64,000 bases of DNA from assembly GCA_025667525.1 (NCBI GenBank), contig CM046879.1:389631039-389695038 (forward strand), given 5' to 3'. Below, piece by piece: positions 43,281 through 55,004 of the stretch. Origin of the DNA: Glebionis coronaria (taxonomy: Eukaryota > Streptophyta > Magnoliopsida > Asterales > Asteraceae). Within the stretch, counting starts at the first letter, position 1, and each line of letters starts with the position of its first letter. Both the position numbers and the translations under genes were made by a program. The notes under the pieces were generated by a model. The model saw nothing but the letters and a program-made list of their open reading frames with translations. It made no database searches and was not told where the DNA came from.

Positions 43281-44061
43281 GGCAAAGTAAAGTAACGATA
43301 CAAACACTATAAGTCTTGTTTTATGTTTGAATAATTGACCTTTAGTAGTGAACAGGATAATCGTTTTCCTTTGGAGAGATTATCATTGATAATTATCGTA
43401 TTAGGATCGAGATCGAATCTTGTGAGGATCTAAATATAAGAGCACCTGTAGGTGGAAGTTGGGATAACGATACCCGACCCGCGAGACCTTAAATGATCGT
43501 TGAAATTAGGATCTGATTATTGACTGCCAGTAGTGGGCAGGAGGTTATAGGAAAATGAAATGTAGATCTTGAAGTGCAGGATGGGTAGCGAAGTTATGCA
43601 AAAAATTTTCACCATGGAAAAGTGAATTGATGATCTGCTAGATCATGGGAAATAAGTCCCTGTTGTATGGGACCATTGAGATAATGTAAAAAGTTGGTTT
43701 GAAAGGAATATAAGCTTGATCTACCCTAGGACTTCAAGGGCTGCGCGAATTAGGTTTCGTATATCGGACTTGATAAAATGTCTATCAAGTGAAAATCTGA
43801 TTATTTCTTAATGAAGTTTGGATCGGCGAAAAGTTGCATTCATAAAAAATCCATGAACATCATGGATAGAGAAAGTAAGTCAACTTAAGCCTGATCGTAT
43901 TCCCCTAGTTATGTTTGATGAAACTCGCGTATTGGAATGAATTACACTCGTGAGAAAAGACCGAATGTGGAGGAAATACCCACATGGCTTTAACTCTATA
44001 AGAAGGGAGTAGTAAGATGAATCGATCTTTGAGGATAAAGATCCTCTTTAGGGGTAAATGC
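43281..44061 (+). other. Decayed 3' interior of A and polypurine-like tract
   Basis: Homologous to 31011-31836. The last bases (44047-44061, TTTAGGGGTAAATGC) form the polypurine-like tract before the right LTR. No gene. Confidence 0.45.
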
Positions 44062-45427
44062 TGTGACAATCCGTCAATTTATTGTTGATATTTTATTCTC
44101 AAGTATTATTTTAAAACATTATTTTAATGTTATATTATGAACTCACTCATTTTTTGGAAGAAAGTTGGGTTTACATCTTAAAGTAGCATCGACTACGTCT
44201 AAACCGGAGGACTCCACGTTACGTGATTACGTTTACATACACCGTTTTCGGTGACAGTCTGACATTCAGAAAATAAATTTATTCTCGAATATTATATTGG
44301 GATTTAATTTGTGTTTGTTCATAAACTCACAAATTTACGCGAAGAAATTAGAACTTACGTGAATAATTTAACGTCTTTTACAATTAAACCGGAAACCCTA
44401 GTTTTACGTATTTATGTTTTTGAACTCCATTTTTTATGAGACAATTTTTATTAGATTCGTTTTGTGCCGTTGATTCAGAATTCATAAATTTTTTTTTCGT
44501 AAAATGACCCGAGGGCACATAAATCAAGGAAACTAGAATCGAGGAGTACCCGTAAATTATTGGGGATGAAACAAGTGTACACTTGTCCCACCCCCTAACC
44601 ATGGGCGGCAAGATAAACCATAACAGCACACTTGGTGTCAACATTTTATAAACTAATAGGACACATGTCCTCCTAGCCTTCCAAACTTACAAAACCACTA
44701 CCCAAAACCATTTTATTTCATTCATAACATGCAAAATAAGAAAACAACTCCAAACTCTCTCTTCCTCCCTCTTATTTCCGTCCCCTATCATCACCAAATC
44801 ACCCCATTCATAAAAAATTTAACCATGAACTTAAGCTATAATCAACATATTTTGATAGATACTTAAAAAGATGACGATTGGAGGTGATTTTAACATGTAA
44901 AAATGAGTTTCCAAGGAGGTTTAGGGCTTTTTTTCATGAATATGTTCATCCATTTAAAGAACTCAAAAGTTCATTTGCCAAGATTAAAGATTTGGTGACA
45001 AGAACCAAGTCTTGTTCATCCAAAATCTCAACATTTTCATCACTTTGGTGGTATAGAGATTGTTTCTTCATATCCTCTTGTTATTTTGTAAAAGTAATCA
45101 TGTATTTTCTTTATAAATGTATATGTATATGATGATGAATGATGATCAAAATATTATGTGGGGATTTTGTGTTAATAGATTTGGTTAAAATGATTAAAAT
45201 CTACATGTAAAGATGTTAAAATCTTGACTAAAAATTATAGGCTGTATAAAACAGTAAAGAACCATGTGATAACCTGATAAAATGACTTACATTATTGAAT
45301 ATACAGTAAGGTATATGATTTTTACATATGTGGAGAGTTGGCTACTCAATGGAATCAATAAAATGAGTAAGATATGATCAAAACATTATTAAGGTTCAAA
45401 TCTGTATAGTCTGTATTGGACAAATTC
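44062..45427 (+). repeat. Right LTR of A, truncated
   Basis: It starts TGTGACAATCC and matches 15555 onward at about 94 percent by eye. It stops at the phrase 'tattggacaaattc', beyond which D gag sequence starts. About 2 kb of LTR is missing. Confidence 0.82.
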
Positions 45428-45896
45428 TTGTTTTGCACTTGATTTTTGTTTTGCACTTGATTGTTAGCCCCTTGAGTCCCATAGTTGTTACACTTATAGT
45501 TGTTCCTTTGATTTCCTTAGTAACCAACTTGATTGTTTCGATAATTGTTAGCATTTTGAGTTGGTGCAAAACCCGGTGGAGTCAATTAATTAGTGCTGGT
45601 AACTTGTCCATTTTGGTTATAAGTTCCCGTGGCCGCGTAGGCACTCGAAGTGTTACCACCGTTGGTAATGCAGTCGGAGAAATCATGACCTCCACGACAA
45701 TACATACAAGAAACCTCAACCGCTTTAGCCGTAGCGGGAGTGGGTTGTTCACCAACTTTAAACTCAATCAAAAGTCCCTTAGGCTTATCAAATATCTTGT
45801 TTTCCAAATTTGCCTCGATTTGGCAAGCATCGATGGTACGTGACAATTAAGGTGAAGAAGAAGTCTTGCTAACATTCGATGTGCTACGAGGACTAT
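45428..45896 (-). pseudogene. D gag, C-terminal part
   Basis: The minus-strand frame includes a linker, a C-X2-C-X3-H-X4-C knuckle (CMYCRGGHDFSDC) and an Asn/Gln-rich tail ending in a tandem QVQNKNQVQNKN stretch (45428-45465). It joins in frame to the D gag N-terminal part at 55005 when element C and one ACTAT are removed. In-frame stops occur just before LSRTID and after TSTN. Gag forms the particle and binds element RNA through the knuckle. It is cut at 45427/45428 by the deletion that removed protease and RT. Confidence 0.82.
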
Positions 45897-47676
45897 TAAT
45901 ACGAGGTTTTTGGAAAGGTATAAAATTTTATCGTTCGATCTTTTCGAATTGATAACCGAAGAATGTGCGACTCAGCTGTCTTTGGTGAAAAACAAATATT
46001 GTGTCGTTGTAGTAAAAGGGAAGTGCAAAAACTTTAACGTAAAAGGCGGGTAAAATAAATCTAAAACTAATTTGAAAATAAATGACGGGAAATAAAAACG
46101 TGACGGGAAATTAAAAGGCAATTAACGTAAATAACGCAAACTTAAAACTATCTTAAAGGCAAACTTAAACTTAAACTAAAGGCAAGAAAACTTAAAGTGC
46201 GACTAAGGAAAAGGGCGGGAAAAGTAAAGCTTAAAAATTTAAAAACATAAACTTAAAATAAACTAAAAAAACAGCTCATTCGGAATAAACCTTCGTTCAG
46301 AATAATCACTCGTTCGGAATGTCACCTTCATTCGGAATGATTCTTCTTCACTCGGAATATTTACCTCATGCGGAATAAATGGCTCATTCGGAATATTAGC
46401 TAAAAACCTTCATTCGGAATAGTCAAACAAATCACTCATCCGGAATATTAGACTCATCCGGAGTAACTGGTTGATCCAGAATAACAACTTGGTTCGAAAT
46501 ATGGCCTTGATGCGGAATAATCAAACAGAAGCCTTCAGCCGGAATATGTGGTTCATCCGGAATATTTCTCTTATTCGGAATAGTACCTTTATTCGGAATA
46601 TTGCCTTGATTCGGAATATTCGTTATTCCGAATGAACAACCTTGATCCGGAGTACTTGCTTGGTTCGGAATAAATTTCAAACCTTCATTCGGAATGTCTT
46701 GGGTTCATCCGGAATATTACCTTTATTCGGAATATTTGGCTTATCCGGAATAATCCACTGGTTCGGAATGTATTGCTGATCCGGAATAACCTGGAAAAAC
46801 AGATGGTGCGAAGAACACGGGGAAGAAAAAGAACACGAACCTAACCAAAACTAATTAAATCAAACCAAAAGATTAAGCAAGACTAATCACAAATAATCAA
46901 CTAATGAAAATCTATCAATCCAAATCAATAAAACTAACAATAAACACCACAATAATCAAAACCCACTTGATTAAATCAATAAAAACTTCAAGAACATGAA
47001 CATAAACATAAAGCATAAAGATTAAAGATTAAACAAGAAAGGTAGATAGGAGATTAACAAGAAAAGTAAAGATTCAATAACGTAAAAAGAAAACTTACTT
47101 GAATTTAAAGGTGCAAGGTAATTAAATGTGCAATTAAAATAAATGACATGAAAATTAAATGTGCAAAAATTAAAGATGGAAGACTAATTGTCACACTTAG
47201 CCAACAAAACTAAACAAATGACTAATGACTCTATTTATAGGGGAGGAGGTGATTAGTGGAAGCTTCCTCCTCTCTTTCTTCTTTCTTTAATTATCATTTA
47301 GTCCTTGTCTTCTTAATTCTTCGACTTTTGTCTCGTGATTAATAAACTCGTCTTGTAATTTCTTCAATAAATTAGACTTGAGTTCTTCGGCTTTATTAAA
47401 CTTCCGTCTTTAGAGTTTTTCTTCGATAAATCTTCAGAATTGGCCTTGGACTTCCGTTCTTTTTGCACTCTTGATTTCTTGACTTCGTTTTTTGTCTTTT
47501 TATTTGATAAAAGCCCATGAAAACCCGTGTTTTCTACCCTTTTCACATTTTCGTCCTAAACCACAACAAAAACACAAACCACGCATAATTCCGACATTTA
47601 CGACATAAAAGACACGTTTTGGCCTGGTTATTATTGTAATTAAGTGGTAAAAGGATGGGTGTTTTCACACCTATCA
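45897..47676 (-). repeat. 3' LTR of C
   Basis: It is 1780 bp long; the minus strand begins TGATAGGTGTG and ends CTCGTATTA. It ends in TA rather than CA, as does its partner. It carries a TATA box (47231-47240) and a CGGAAT array (46270-46800). Confidence 0.85.
46270..46800. repeat. CGGAAT array in C 3' LTR
   Basis: About 30 imperfect copies of 'ttcggaat' or 'tccggaat' spaced about 12-25 bp apart. In one frame the minus strand reads as IPN/IPD repeats, but this is a by-product of the DNA repeat. Confidence 0.88.
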
Positions 47677-47690
47677 AATCCCCTACACTT
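47677..47690 (-). other. Polypurine tract of C
   Basis: The minus strand reads AAGTGTAGGGGATT directly before the TGATAGG start of the 3' LTR. Confidence 0.75.
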
Positions 47691-49525
47691 GACCATTGCA
47701 ATGTCCTCATGCAATGCATTAGTTACAAAGCAAGATTACACTTTTCATCACAATCAATCCACATTGGCCTTTATTAAAGAGATAGAAAATAACAAAGCTA
47801 GTAAAGAAATCAAAGTCTTACCTTAGGGTTTTGGAATGTCATGAACGATTATCACCCTCAAGTTTCACGTTCCCCATACCAAGCTTAAAAACGAGATCAT
47901 TGTTATTATAAGTTAGCAAACTAACATGAACTCATGTGGGCTAATTATTCACTTAGACTCCCTTATTCCTAGGTGTATCTCTTATATTTTATTGTTGTCT
48001 TGAATGATCACGAGGATGCATTGTTGACTTATTTCGATAGTTATTTAGGCTGAAAATAAAGTGAGACGATTTAATCAATAGTTAGCTAAAGGACAAAATC
48101 TTTTAAAACTGCTTCTCGGGACCTCATAAAGTTCATATCTTGGCATAACTCGCTTCACGATTTGAGACCTTTCTTGGACCGATATTTGGCAGCGACTTCA
48201 TACTTCAAATCTTGAGAAACGTTCATGAAATAATGGTCTTCTCTTCATAATAGGAATTTCTTCACTTGAAGTTTTGAGAGATTCTTCATATTTTGACCAC
48301 GACTTCTTCATTTTTCTCCCATCTTTATTTTGGACTTTGATATACAACGATCCGCCTCCTTTTAGGACTAGGATCTATTTATCCTCATACCTTGTTAGGG
48401 CCTTTTTGGATAGACTTCTCCATGATCTTTACGGGAGTATTTGCTTTTCGTCGTGTGTCTCGATCCTTCATATTGATTCTTGATAAATGATTCTTTACAT
48501 CACTTTGGATCTTTAGCAACAAAATGTAGCCCTCATGTATTATTAGGGCCTTTTCGGACTTGCCAATCTTCGCATCCCGCTTCAATAAGTTATGCCTTGG
48601 CTATGAACTCTAATCATTACCGAGCAACTTTTAAATGATCTTGGGCTAGAAGCTAAGTAACTTTTCAAATCGTACAACCTTATTTATTGAAGATAAATTT
48701 ATTAACAAGCGATGGGAGAATAGGCTTATAATTAACTCACATAAATTCACGAAAGGATACCAAAATTATAACTGACTCTATCATTTCTCGTTCTCCACAA
48801 TTTAAAATCTCAAGGAATGAGACTCGTGGATGCTTAGCCTATTAAATCAAAGTGTTGGGTTTTCGAGTCGTCTATAGGATCTTGCAAATTCTTAGAATTT
48901 TTCAAGTTTAGAAATTGCATTTTAAAGTTCCCTTGATAAACAACTCTCTAGGATCAATTATAGGAACTTGCGAAAAGTTCTTGTTCTTAACCCGTGAGAG
49001 TTAAGACTTTCGCGTTTTAAAGTTCCCTAAATAAAAGCCTAGCATAACTTGACTTAAACACGTTAAGGATACTAGCTAGAGTAAACTTAGATAAGTAAAC
49101 TCGGGTTGAGTCAAAAGATTCACAACGATTAAGAATTAAAACCACTTTATTAAAATTTATTCTAGCAACGAAATAAAATAACTAAAATAAAGGAAAATAC
49201 AACTATACTACTAGGCCAAAATAGATCAAAAATTTTGAAAAATGTCGAAAAAATTGATTTTCCGGTTAAAATGAGGACAAATACAAGGAAAAGACCACTT
49301 AACTTCGATAGATGTCCCCCCTACACTTGATATAAACATTGTCCTCAATGTTTAAGCATGTGGGAGTAAACTCCCCTACACTTAGGACATTGTGCACTTT
49401 GTTTAAATCTTGTTAAGGAAGAGACAACTAAAGAGATTCCTATTTTAATATTGAGAAATATAAAATAGAGAATCAAAAGAGTTTAGGATAGAACCGGGAA
49501 GACGGAAACACAGAATCACGGGTCG
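47691..49525 (-). other. 3' non-coding tail of C
   Basis: No coding sequence. The polypurine motif AAGTGTAGGGG recurs exactly on the minus strand at 49318-49328 and 49373-49383, and again at 49608-49618 inside the next region. The tail aligns in layout with the D tail (12851-14660). Confidence 0.6.
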
Positions 49526-50045
49526 TCAAAAATCATCAAGAGTGGATCTTTGAAAGCGCGAATCCCTGAATATGAGAAGAGAGGAAATAGCAAACACCAA
49601 CGGGTCTCCCCTACACTTAGGATAAAGATAGCTAAAAGATAGATACTTGGGTTCCCTCCCAAGAAGCGCTTGATTTTTGTTCACCGAGTCGTGAGCCTGA
49701 CTCGACCTTGATTGGCATAGGAAGAAGCTTGAAACACATCCACAGGGATCAAAGACATAGTTTTCGTCCATCAAATAGCACAATCTTAAGGCGAACAAGG
49801 CAAGCCAAAGAAGAGTAGGCAAGGTTCCCTTAAGCAAAGATGGAGCACGGTGGGAGCAAGTATGGTGAAGGGCAAGCATATCTTCATAAGTACCAAATAT
49901 TTATCCTTTTATTTCATCAGATGGGTACTGAGATGGCTTGAAAAGTGCAATACCGGGGTCGAACACCTTTTCCTTTAGGGGAAAATAGCACTCAGGCTCA
50001 GCAGAATTTGAAGAGGATCCGCTAAGAAAATGCACAACCTCGTCC
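49526..50045 (-). pseudogene. Post-protease tail frame of C
   Basis: A minus-strand frame one base out of register with gag-protease carries EVVHFLSGSSS and KVFDPGIALFKP (about 50000-49920). After one stop near 49905 come TYEDMLALHH, CYLMDENYVFDPCG and HDSVNKNQALLGREP (to about 49650). I recall such a tail downstream of integrase in Athila-like elements, and the D sequence after its integrase is homologous in part. In C it follows protease almost directly, so the RT-integrase block is missing between them. Close by, the minus strand has the hairpin CTTGGG-loop-CCCAAG (49646-49663). Confidence 0.5.
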
Positions 50046-52934
50046 TCAGAAGGTGGACAAAGAGGTGTCAAAACATACGTGCTGCGGATGTTGGTCGTGC
50101 GGTTTCTTTTCTTTTGAAAGAATTTTCTTCAAATCCGTAGAAGGAAAAAGACTATAATCATCAAAGTCTAAAGGAGGAGCATCACTCTCATTTGGGAAGT
50201 ATGTATTGAGAAAGGTAGCAAAGTCTTCCTCAAATGAGTAGTCATCCAAAGTAGGATCAAGTGATTTAGGCGGAGGATCTTCATCATGTGAAGAATCACT
50301 CGAAAGAGTATCAGCCTCATCAAAATCATCATAAGTGGGCATGTCGGGATACTCGGAAGTAAAATCATCATAATCATCCCCATCGGAACTAGAATCATCA
50401 TCATAAGCATCAAAGATGGGTGGAGAATCATATATGGGTGGAGGTTCCAAATTGGAGAGAGAATCATCCACATCGTCTTGAAACAGTGCATTATCATTAC
50501 AAGAATCGAATAGAGGATAGTTGTAGACAACAAAATCATCAAGCACATTAATCATATTTACTGATTCTCTTCCATAGGATTTGCTTGTAAGCTTCCCCAT
50601 TTCAAAAACATGGGCATCATCCCCGACTCTTAAGATGAGTTCACACTTATTCACATCTATTAAAGCTCTACCGGTTCTCAAAAATGGGCGTCCAAGTATT
50701 AACGGAATACGAGGGTCCATTTCATAATCAACAACGACGAAGTTGACCGGAAAAGTGAATGTGCCAACTTTAATGAACACATCTTCGGCAATACCGACGG
50801 GTTAAGCGAGAGTGCGATTTGCAAGCTCAAGAGTCATCTTGGTGGGTGTATGGTCGGGCAATGATAACTTTTTCCAAACGCTGAAAGGCATCAAATTTAT
50901 ACTTTCCCCGAGATCGGCTATGGTAGTAAATTTGTCGGTTTGGTTAAAAGTACAAGGTAGCACAAAACGACCGGGATCTCCAAGTTTTTCCAGAAGTTCT
51001 TTAAGAAGGATTGCAGAGTAATTTTCATTCAAGCGAGTATTAACAAACTCGGTCATTTTCTCCTTCTTATTAAGCAATTCCTTAAACATCTTGACAAATT
51101 GTGGCATTTGGGCAAGAGCTTCAACAAGGGTAAAGGTGACGGTCATGCCGGCAATCTTTTCTTAAAAGTTAGAGACTTTAATGTCATTCTTAGTCAAAAT
51201 TCTAGCCTTGTTGAGTCGAGAAGGGTAAGGAATGCTGGGGTTGGGTGTTGGAGGTGTAGAAGGTAAAGGTTGAGATGTTGAAGGGTTAAAGGTGGAAGGT
51301 GGGGTTGGTGAAGGGTTCTTCTTGGGTACTTCTTCATGACGATGCAGAGACGGTAATGGTGAACTAATACTAGGTGTGGGAGTAGTAGGGATAAATGGTG
51401 GTGGAGGAGGTGTAGATGAAGTAACTGAGGATGGAATAGATGGTCCTACTAAAGTTGCTCCACTACGAGTAGTAATAGCACTCACATTCGCTCACGGGTT
51501 GGTGACGATGTTTGAAGGTAGAGAGCCCAAAGTAGAGGGTTGAGTGGTTGGTAAGAAACTAGCCAGCATATTCTTCAAATTATTCGTTTGATTGCTGAAG
51601 GAGGATTGTATATCATTTCGAAGCTCGGATATAATGTCATTCCCGTGCTTAGTGATATCCCCTTTCAAATTGATAATTTGGCTTTGCAGATTCTTAATTT
51701 GCTCTCCTTGGGTTCTCATTAAAGCTTCAACATCTTGATTGATGGGTGGGGCTTGTTAAGCGGGTGGATGATAAGGATTAGAAGCTCGAGGTGGGATTTG
51801 GTTGCTTCTATTGTAATTGTTGTTGGGGTTGTGGTTTTGAGGAGAATAACCGGGTGAAAGATACTTGTTGGACCGGTAACTTAGCAAATTTCGATCCCCT
51901 TGAGGTCGGGCTTGGTAATTTTCTGGTGAATAATTACCATAAGCCGCATACACGTTTTCCGGATTTCCTTGAGTGGAAGGACAATCAGTGTATGAGTGAG
52001 GACAGTCGCATGTCTCACAAGAAGGTGCTACCGCTTTAACTTGTTGTTGTTGGTTTGAAGCGATGAGCAAGATATTTTTGTTCATTTCGGCCATGCGGGT
52101 GAATTCGGTCATATCGGGGTTTGCTGAAGTAGAAGAAACATTGACTCTCGGGATATTCCTTGAAGAAGCGGAGGAATCCCAATTTTTGTGATGATTAGTC
52201 ATGTTCCCAATAAGCTCTCTACACTCCTCAGGTCTTCTTTTCATAAATGTGCCACCGACGGCTGCATTAATCGTATCACGATAACGAAAAGTCAAACCAT
52301 TGTAGAAAGTATCAATTAAGGTCACGGGGAGCATGTTGTGGTTTGGACATCGATCGATCAAAACATTATATCTTTCCCAAGCATCAAAGAGAGATTCATC
52401 GGGTTCTTGCATGAAACTGCTGATTTGATTTCGAAGATTCGTGACCATGGATGGTGGAAAGTAGCGCGACAAAAAGCGTTGAGTCATGTCATCCCAAGTA
52501 TGAATGGAATTCTTCAGGAGACGATCAAACCATTTCTCGGCGTGGTGTGATAAAGTATGTGGAAAGAGTTGAAGGCGAAGAACATCCATAGTAGCACCGG
52601 GCAACTTCATTCTTTGAGTAATAGTAATTAATTTGTCGAGGTGCTTGTTGGCATCATCATCCGGCAATCCGGAAAAAGGCTTAGTTTGCACTTGTTGGAT
52701 CATGTGATGCTTCAACGAAAACTACGGAGCCGTGATTTGCATCGGCGCAATCGGTCCTCCTCGTCCAAACATGGTGGGTTGACAAAGCTCCTCCATCGTC
52801 CGAAGATCGGGCTGTGGAAGAACATTGTTGTTGTTATTATTGAGGTGCGGTGGATTATTGTTGTTGTTCACACCTGCCATAGCTAATTCTTCACGAGTCT
52901 CGGGCTCTAGATAAGTAGAAGATCTAGTACGCAT
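50046..52934 (-). pseudogene. Gag-protease of element C
   Basis: A single frame from MRTRSS (52934) runs to 50046, about 963 codons, with five in-frame stops (52722, 51756, 51492, 51162, 50802) and no frameshift. Gag core: KPFSGLPDDDANKHL, the HAEKWFDRL/F-SRYFPP region and TFYNGL. A C-X2-C-X3-H-X4-C knuckle follows (CETCDCPHSYTDC, about 51985-52020). Then come a Pro/Ser/Thr-rich stretch (51162-51485), an aspartic protease with active site ADLGESINLMP (about 50895), and the ILGRPFLRTGRALIDV flap/C-terminal motif (about 50700). A highly acidic Asp-rich tail ends it. The gag would build the particle and the protease would cleave it. No RT follows. The match to Athila/Tat gags is from memory and is strong. 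Confidence 0.88.
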
Positions 52935-53164
52935 ACACATGCAAAAGCAAAAGAAAACAATACCAAAGAAATAGACAATATATATACACTATAAAAAAAA
53001 ATCTTTTTGGATTTTTGAAAAATTTTAATTTTTATAGATTTTTGGAAATTTTTAATTTTTATGGATTTTTTGGAAATTTTTAAGCAAGAAAATAACGCTC
53101 ACGAATGAACGGATCCCAAAAAGCAACGCGTCTCTCACAGATAAACTGTTAATCTTTACGAAAA
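52935..53164 (-). other. Leader of C between PBS and gag
   Basis: About 230 bp, with 'ttttggaaatttttaatttttatggat' type repeats near 53000-53090. No gene. Confidence 0.5.
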
Positions 53165-53182
53165 GAGCCGGCAGCGGCGCCA
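53165..53182 (-). other. Primer binding site of C
   Basis: The minus strand reads TGGCGCCGCTGCCGGCTC two bases after the LTR. This is the TGGCGCC-type primer site that I recall for Athila/Tat elements (tRNA-Asp). Confidence 0.8.
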
Positions 53183-53559
53183 TTTAATACGAGGTTTTTG
53201 GCCAGGTATAAAATTTTAGCGTCTGATCTTTTCGAATTGATAACAGAAGAATGTGCGACTCAGCTGTCTTTGGTGAAAAACAAATATTGTTTCGTTGTAG
53301 TAAAAGGGAAGTGCAAAAACTTTAACGTAAAAGGCGGGTAAAATAAATCTAAAACTAACTTGAAAATAAATGACGGGAAATAAAAATGTGACGGGAAATT
53401 AAAAGGCAATTAACGTAAATAACGCAAACTTAAAACTATCTTAAAGGCAAACTTAAACTTAAACTAAAGGCAAGAAAACTTAAACTGCGACTTAGGAAAA
53501 GGGCGGGAAAAGTAAAGCTTAAAAATTTAAAAACATTAACTTAAAATAAACTAAAAAAA

Positions 53560-54115
53560 CAGCTCATTTGGAATAAACCTTCGTTCGGAATAATCACTCG
53601 TTCGGAATGTCACCTTCGTTCGGAATGATTCTTCTTCACTCAGAATATTTACCTCATGTGGAATAAATGTCTCATTCGGAATATTAGCTCAAAACCCTTA
53701 TTCGGAATAGTCAAACAAATCACTCATCCGGAAAACTAGACTCATCCGGAATAACTGGTTGATCCGGAATAACAGCTTGGTTCGGAATATGGCCTTGATG
53801 CGGAATAATAAAACAGAAGCCTTCATCCGGAATATGTGGTTCATCCGGAATGTTTCTCTTATTCGGAATAGTACCTTTATTCGGAATATTCCTTGATTCG
53901 GAATATTCGTTATTCCGAATGAACAACCTTGATCCGGAATACTGATTATTTCGAATGAACAACCTTGATCCGGAATACTTGCTTGGTTCAGAATAAATTT
54001 CAAACCTTCATTCGGATTGTCTTGGGTTCATCCGGAATATTAGCTTTATTCGGAATATTTGGCTTATCCGGAATAATCCACTGGTTCAGAATGTATTGCT
54101 GATCCGGAATGACCT
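53560..54115. repeat. CGGAAT array in C 5' LTR
   Basis: Same array as 46270-46800, with a local duplication of the phrase 'gaatgaacaaccttgatccg' (about 53917 and 53953). Confidence 0.88.
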
Positions 54116-54553
54116 GGAAAAACAGATGGTGCGAAGAACACGGGGAAGAAAAAGAACACGAATCTAACCCAAACTAATCAAATCAAACCAAAATATTAAG
54201 CAAGACTAATCACAAATAATCAACTAATGATAATCTATCAATCCAAATCAATAAAACTAACAATAAACACCAAAATAGTCAAAACCCACTTGATTAAATC
54301 AATAAAAACTTCAAGAACATGAACATAAACATAAAGCATAAAGATTAAAGATTAAACAAGAAAGGTAGATAGGAGATTAACAAGAAAAGTAAAGATTGAA
54401 TAACATAAAAAGGAAACTTACTTGAATTTAAAGGTGCAAGGTAATTAAATGTGCAATTAAAATAAATGACATGAAAATTAAATGTGCAAAAATTAAAGAT
54501 GGAAGACTAATTGTCACACTTAGCCAACAAAACTAAACAAATGACTAATGACT

Positions 54554-54563
54554 CTATTTATAG
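54554..54563 (-). promoter_or_regulatory. TATA box of C 5' LTR
   Basis: CTATAAATAG on the minus strand, about 440 bp into the LTR and followed by a region without further TATA matches. It is conserved in the 3' LTR. Confidence 0.6.
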
Positions 54564-55004
54564 GGGAGGAGGTGATTAGTGGAAGCTTCCTCCTCTCTTT
54601 CTTCTTTCTTTAATTATCATTTAGTCCTTGTCTTCTTAATTCTTCGACTTTTGTCTCGGGATTAATAAACTCGTCTTGTAATTTCTTCAATAAATTAGAC
54701 TTGAGTTCTTCGGCTTTATTAAACTTCCGTCTTTAGAGTTTTTCTTCGATAAATCTTCAGAATTGGCCTTGGACTTCCGTTCTTTTTGCACTCTTGATTT
54801 CTTGACTTCATCTTCTGTCTTTTTCTTTGATAAAAGCCCATGAAAACCCGTGTTTTCTCCCCTTTTCACATTTTTGTCCTAAATCACAACAAAAACACAA
54901 ACCACGCATAATTCCGACATTTACGACATAAAATACACGTTTTGTCCTGGTTATTATTGTAGTTAAGTGGTAAAAGGATGGGTGTTTCCACACCTATCAA
55001 CTAT

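Larger units (their letters stand above)
45897..54999 (-). mobile_element. Element C: Athila/Tat-like gypsy element with gag-protease only, inserted in D gag
   Basis: LTRs lie at 45897-47676 and 53185-54999. The element is 9.1 kb with a perfect ACTAT duplication (45892-45896, 55000-55004). The minus-strand order is 5' LTR, PBS, gag-protease, a short acidic/tail region, non-coding tail, polypurine tract and 3' LTR. RT, RNase H and integrase are absent, so it is non-autonomous. The LTRs are about 96-97 percent identical by eye. Confidence 0.9.
53185..54999 (-). repeat. 5' LTR of C
   Basis: It is 1815 bp long and the partner of 45897-47676. A minus-strand TATA box CTATAAATAG lies at 54554-54563, so the CGGAAT array (53560-54115) is downstream and transcribed. 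The small size difference comes mainly from an extra repeat stretch near 53935-53970. Confidence 0.85.

Noticed and set aside
46432..46680. IPN/IPD repeat protein frames (also 53698-54003)
   Set aside because: They are by-products of the CGGAAT DNA array in the LTRs of C, and the frame differs between the two copies.
50168..50548. 126-codon Met/Leu/Ile-rich minus-strand frame
   Set aside because: It is a frame shadow of the acidic Asp/Ser-rich tail of C gag-protease.
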